Assembly: GCA_009782515.1 (NCBI GenBank)
Contig: WRIY01000027.1
Location: 1-35,054 of the forward strand
From: Eubacteriaceae bacterium
Lineage (GTDB): Bacteria > Bacillota > Clostridia > Eubacteriales > Anaerofustaceae
Reading direction: 5' to 3'
DNA length: 35,054 nucleotides
A program made the translations under genes and the position numbers. This document shows, piece by piece, positions 32,483 through 35,054 of this stretch (its first letter is position 1; each line of letters starts with the position of its first letter). The notes under the pieces were generated by a model. It made no database searches and had not been told where the DNA came from. It was given only the letters and a program-made list of their open reading frames with translations.

Positions 32483-34062
32483 ATGAAGCTATAAAAACCA
32501 TGGCAAACGATATTGTGTCTATCCTCGCCGATAACAAACCGACGATCTATATTTTCGGTTCGGTCGCGCTTGACGATTTCAAACTTGGCTGGAGCGATAT
32601 TGATATTGCCGTTTTGACAGAGCATGAAATCACCGAGCAGCAAGCGGAAAGATTGGTCGGGCTTCGCCAGGCTATGTTGGAACGCTATCCTGGCAACCCA
32701 TACTTCCGTTTATTCGAGGGTGGTATGCTTTCAATGGCCGCCTTTTTGAACGGCAAGAACGAGCGAACGGTATATTGGGGGACGAGCGGGCAGCGTATAA
32801 CTGATAACTGGAAGATGGACAGCTTCGGTATACTTGAGTTGCTGGATAGTGGCATCTTGGTTTACGGTGATGATGCACGCCACCAAATGGCTTATCCTAC
32901 ATACGCGCAATTGCGCGAGACTATTGCCCATCATGTTCAGGCAGTACGAAAATATGGCGATTCGGTGGGCTGGATGCTGGACATCGCGAGGGGGATATAT
33001 ACGCTCCGCACGGGGAAAGTTATCGCCAAAACCGCCGCCGGGGAATGGGTGTTAGAAAACGAATTATGTCCCGACCCGGACGCTATGCAAAAAGCTGTCC
33101 AAATAAGAAAAGACCCGACCAAGTATTCAAAGGATGATAAGAAAATAGAAGCCGCTGTTGTCGGGCGTTTCGCGGATGTAATAGACGCGGAGTTTGCGAA
33201 AACCATCGGACGCTTCGCGGAAACCGAATTAACCCGAATGAACATCGCTTTCAACAATCTATCATTGATCCGCGATAAAGACGGCATTTCGGTTTGGCGC
33301 GTTACTGCCGACGATGACAGCTATGTGATGAAATGCTTTGACAGGCCGGAATACCGCCGTGAAATTGCTAATTATCAGCTTCTAAATACGCTCTGCGTTC
33401 CTACGCTGAAAATGATCGCGCATACGGACTGTTCCATTGTGATCGAGGACATTGAGCGAAGCACCTATCGGTTGGGAACGATGGAAGATATAAACAATCC
33501 GAATATCGCCGAAAAAATCGCCTTGTGGTATAAGGCCCTTCATAAAAAAGGACGGGACTATGTGAACACGCACGATTTCATTGATGAATATGACAGCTTT
33601 ACGCTTGATAATACGCGATTGATTCAAGAAAAAACAGGGACAAGCGGATTGCAAGTATGGCAAGTCATCGAAAAACATTTTAAGCAAATCCGCATTGCCG
33701 TGATGAACTTGCCGCGTACCCTCGTTTATACCGACTTTCATTATACCAACCTCGCGGTGGCGCGTGACGGCTCAAGCGCATTGGTTTTCGATTATAACTT
33801 CTTTTTCAAATCCTATGCGTATTCCGATATTCGGAATGTATGCGGTAACATTTACAGCGAAGAAGCAAAAACCACCCTTTTATCTGCATATGGCGAGTTC
33901 GATGAGCGCGAAATGGTGGTTGACAATGTGGTGAGTGTATTATCGGCGTTGCTTATCGCTTGTTCGCGCAAAGTTTTTCCGAATTGGGCAAATGGATTGC
34001 TGGACAAAGTGAAGGATGGTAGATTGTTGGCGGCAGTTGAAAGGTTGTTGGATATAACATGA
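32473..34062 (+). CDS. Nucleotidyltransferase-APH kinase fusion protein
   Basis: The protein has 529 residues. I choose GTG 32473 because GGAGG lies eight bases before it; ATG 32458 lacks a site. Residues ~22-110 are an aminoglycoside-nucleotidyltransferase-like domain: IFGSVALDDFKLGWSDIDIA, with the GS and D-x-D metal site near residues 29-44. A helical region to ~250 resembles the C-terminal half of AadA/ANT(9)-type enzymes. From ~265 a complete APH/choline-kinase-like fold follows: SYVMKCF (Lys ~287), EIANYQLLN, VYTDFHYTNLAV (catalytic Asp ~421, Asn ~426) and LVFDYNF (metal Asp ~440). Both active sites look intact. This domain pair is known to me only as separate resistance enzymes. Codon use favours CGC/CGT arginines, unlike the AGG/AGA-rich core genes. 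Confidence 0.75.
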   Translation: MALNEAIKTMANDIVSILADNKPTIYIFGSVALDDFKLGWSDIDIAVLTEHEITEQQAERLVGLRQAMLERYPGNPYFRLFEGGMLSMAAFLNGKNERTVYWGTSGQRITDNWKMDSFGILELLDSGILVYGDDARHQMAYPTYAQLRETIAHHVQAVRKYGDSVGWMLDIARGIYTLRTGKVIAKTAAGEWVLENELCPDPDAMQKAVQIRKDPTKYSKDDKKIEAAVVGRFADVIDAEFAKTIGRFAETELTRMNIAFNNLSLIRDKDGISVWRVTADDDSYVMKCFDRPEYRREIANYQLLNTLCVPTLKMIAHTDCSIVIEDIERSTYRLGTMEDINNPNIAEKIALWYKALHKKGRDYVNTHDFIDEYDSFTLDNTRLIQEKTGTSGLQVWQVIEKHFKQIRIAVMNLPRTLVYTDFHYTNLAVARDGSSALVFDYNFFFKSYAYSDIRNVCGNIYSEEAKTTLLSAYGEFDEREMVVDNVVSVLSALLIACSRKVFPNWANGLLDKVKDGRLLAAVERLLDIT

Positions 34063-35054
34063 TTACATATAAAAAAGTTGACCGTACTTATTTCCCGCAG
34101 TACGACATGATTCCCATGCGTGTTCACGTTTCAAGTTATTACCGGATTGAAAAAAACAATCTCGGTTTGGGTGGCTTTCATCTTGTCGAAACTCCCGTTG
34201 AACCGTATGTGAAAGATTTTTGTACCGAACATGATGCAAATTTGGCGCGTTGGGAAAAACGATGGGACATTTCAAATTGGGCAATTTTTATGGCATTTGA
34301 CGGTGAGCGGTCTGTCGGCGGAGCAACGGTAGCATCTCGAACCAAAGAAATTAACTTGCTCTACGGCAGGGATGACCTCGCTTCGTTATGGGATATTCGT
34401 GTTGATGACGAATATAAGCAAAAAGGCATTGGACAGGCATTATTCGATATGACTGTTATTTGGGCGCGGGAGCAAAGTCTTGTCCAAATGAGTATCGAAT
34501 GCCAAAACAACAATGTCCCTGCCATAAAGTTTTATCACAAACAAGGTGCTGTCTTGTCGGCGATAAACGAATACGCCTATTATAACGAGCCGGAATACCG
34601 ACATGAAGCGCAGTTTATTTGGTATTTGGATTTATGCGAGCAAATAAAAGATTTTCCTACAATGCCTGCTATACCGCGATTTATCGTTGAAAAAGAACCT
34701 TCCAAAAACACGATAACCCAATTTGTTTCTGTGATACGGGCATACGCAGGAAAACACTTTACGGATAATTTTGCCGATGATGTAGCCATTGACGCACAGT
34801 ATCAAATGCTGTGTTATTTGAAAAACGGCGACGAGCTTATATCCGGCATAATGTTCACCTGTCTTGACGGCTATCCGCATATCACAGCAATGGCAACGAA
34901 AAGGGAATATCAGGGCAAAGGTTATGGGAAAAAGTTGATAAGCCATTTTATTGAATATGTGTCGCAGCTTGGATTTCACGACATAGAAATATACGCATGG
35001 TCGGAAAAGACAAAACCGATATGCGCCTCGACGCAAGCGTTTTACAAAAGCGTC
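34059..35054 (+). CDS. Tandem-GNAT acetyltransferase, partial at window end
   Basis: ATG 34059 overlaps the upstream stop (ATGA), so translation is coupled. The frame is open for all 332 codons to the window edge, where the gene is cut. Residues ~1-195 form one GNAT domain resembling streptothricin acetyltransferases: SLWDIRVDDEYKQKGIGQAL, ECQNNNVPAIKFYHKQGA and EAQFIWYLDL. From ~200 a second GNAT domain begins, with ITAMATKREYQGKGYGKKLI and a FYKSV end still running. Both carry the (Q/R)-x-x-G-x-G acetyl-CoA motif. Together with the preceding fusion protein it suggests acetylation of the same class of antibiotic. The substrate is inferred only from similarity. Confidence 0.75.
   Translation, partial: MITYKKVDRTYFPQYDMIPMRVHVSSYYRIEKNNLGLGGFHLVETPVEPYVKDFCTEHDANLARWEKRWDISNWAIFMAFDGERSVGGATVASRTKEINLLYGRDDLASLWDIRVDDEYKQKGIGQALFDMTVIWAREQSLVQMSIECQNNNVPAIKFYHKQGAVLSAINEYAYYNEPEYRHEAQFIWYLDLCEQIKDFPTMPAIPRFIVEKEPSKNTITQFVSVIRAYAGKHFTDNFADDVAIDAQYQMLCYLKNGDELISGIMFTCLDGYPHITAMATKREYQGKGYGKKLISHFIEYVSQLGFHDIEIYAWSEKTKPICASTQAFYKSV

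Noticed and set aside
34632-35036. 134-residue minus-strand frame
   Set aside because: The plus strand carries an uninterrupted tandem GNAT frame with motif support.
1-35054. CRISPR array or tRNA/rRNA gene
   Set aside because: No regularly spaced repeats, cloverleaf with TTCGANNC core or rRNA blocks were noticed on reading. A covariance search would be needed to exclude them fully.

Overview
The window looks like chromosomal DNA of an anaerobic, mid-GC Firmicute of the Clostridia/Eubacteriales type. The evidence is the strong GGAGG-type ribosome binding sites, an AddAB recombination nuclease, a Firmicute-style glutamate racemase, a PrdX-like prolyl-tRNA editing protein, a GPH-type symporter, a cobalamin riboswitch, and tandem URO-D-family proteins of the kind often annotated as corrinoid methyltransferases in Eubacteriales. 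No species can be named from the sequence alone.

Region 1 (1-4800) is a graveyard of mobile and conflict genes. It holds an IS21 istA remnant, an intact RelB/DinJ-type antitoxin beside a broken YafQ-like toxin, a serine recombinase tail, a 5'-truncated AbiEi antitoxin, a multiply frameshifted YhcG/DUF1016 nuclease, a phage-tail-like protein with carbohydrate-binding-like repeats whose last ~40 codons are in another frame, and an IS4-like transposase in fragments. Region 2 (4830-7058) holds two paralogous URO-D-fold genes, each with its own terminator. Region 3 (7469-11092) holds a small barrel-fold protein, an AraC/GyrI-like regulator, a decayed Bro-N protein, and a two-gene unit containing a HipA-like kinase with a substituted catalytic loop.

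Region 4 (11527-24055) is the housekeeping core: murI, the overlapping addB-addA pair, a 61-codon cysteine-containing small gene, a cobalamin riboswitch in front of a BtuF-like lipoprotein, cysK, a GNAT, a SAM methyltransferase and a Dph6-like PP-loop protein. Region 5 (24314-25160) is a second graveyard: a RelB/YoeB-type toxin-antitoxin pair in which both genes are broken (the toxin by a 15-bp tandem duplication), followed by the 5' tip of a group II intron. Region 6 (25422-31878) holds an AAA_14/DUF4143 ATPase, a ComEC-like metallo-beta-lactamase lipoprotein, rmuC, the prolyl-tRNA editing gene and a GPH symporter with a near-consensus promoter.

Region 7 (32147-35054) is the most unusual part. 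A decapitated AAA-ATPase gene runs into a 529-residue protein that joins an aminoglycoside-nucleotidyltransferase-like domain to an aminoglycoside-phosphotransferase-like kinase. That gene overlaps by ATGA a gene with two GNAT domains, the first resembling streptothricin acetyltransferases, which is still open at the window edge. The three kinds of drug-modifying fold sit in one translationally coupled unit with codon use unlike the core genes. I infer an acquired multi-activity antibiotic-modification cassette; the substrates are unknown.
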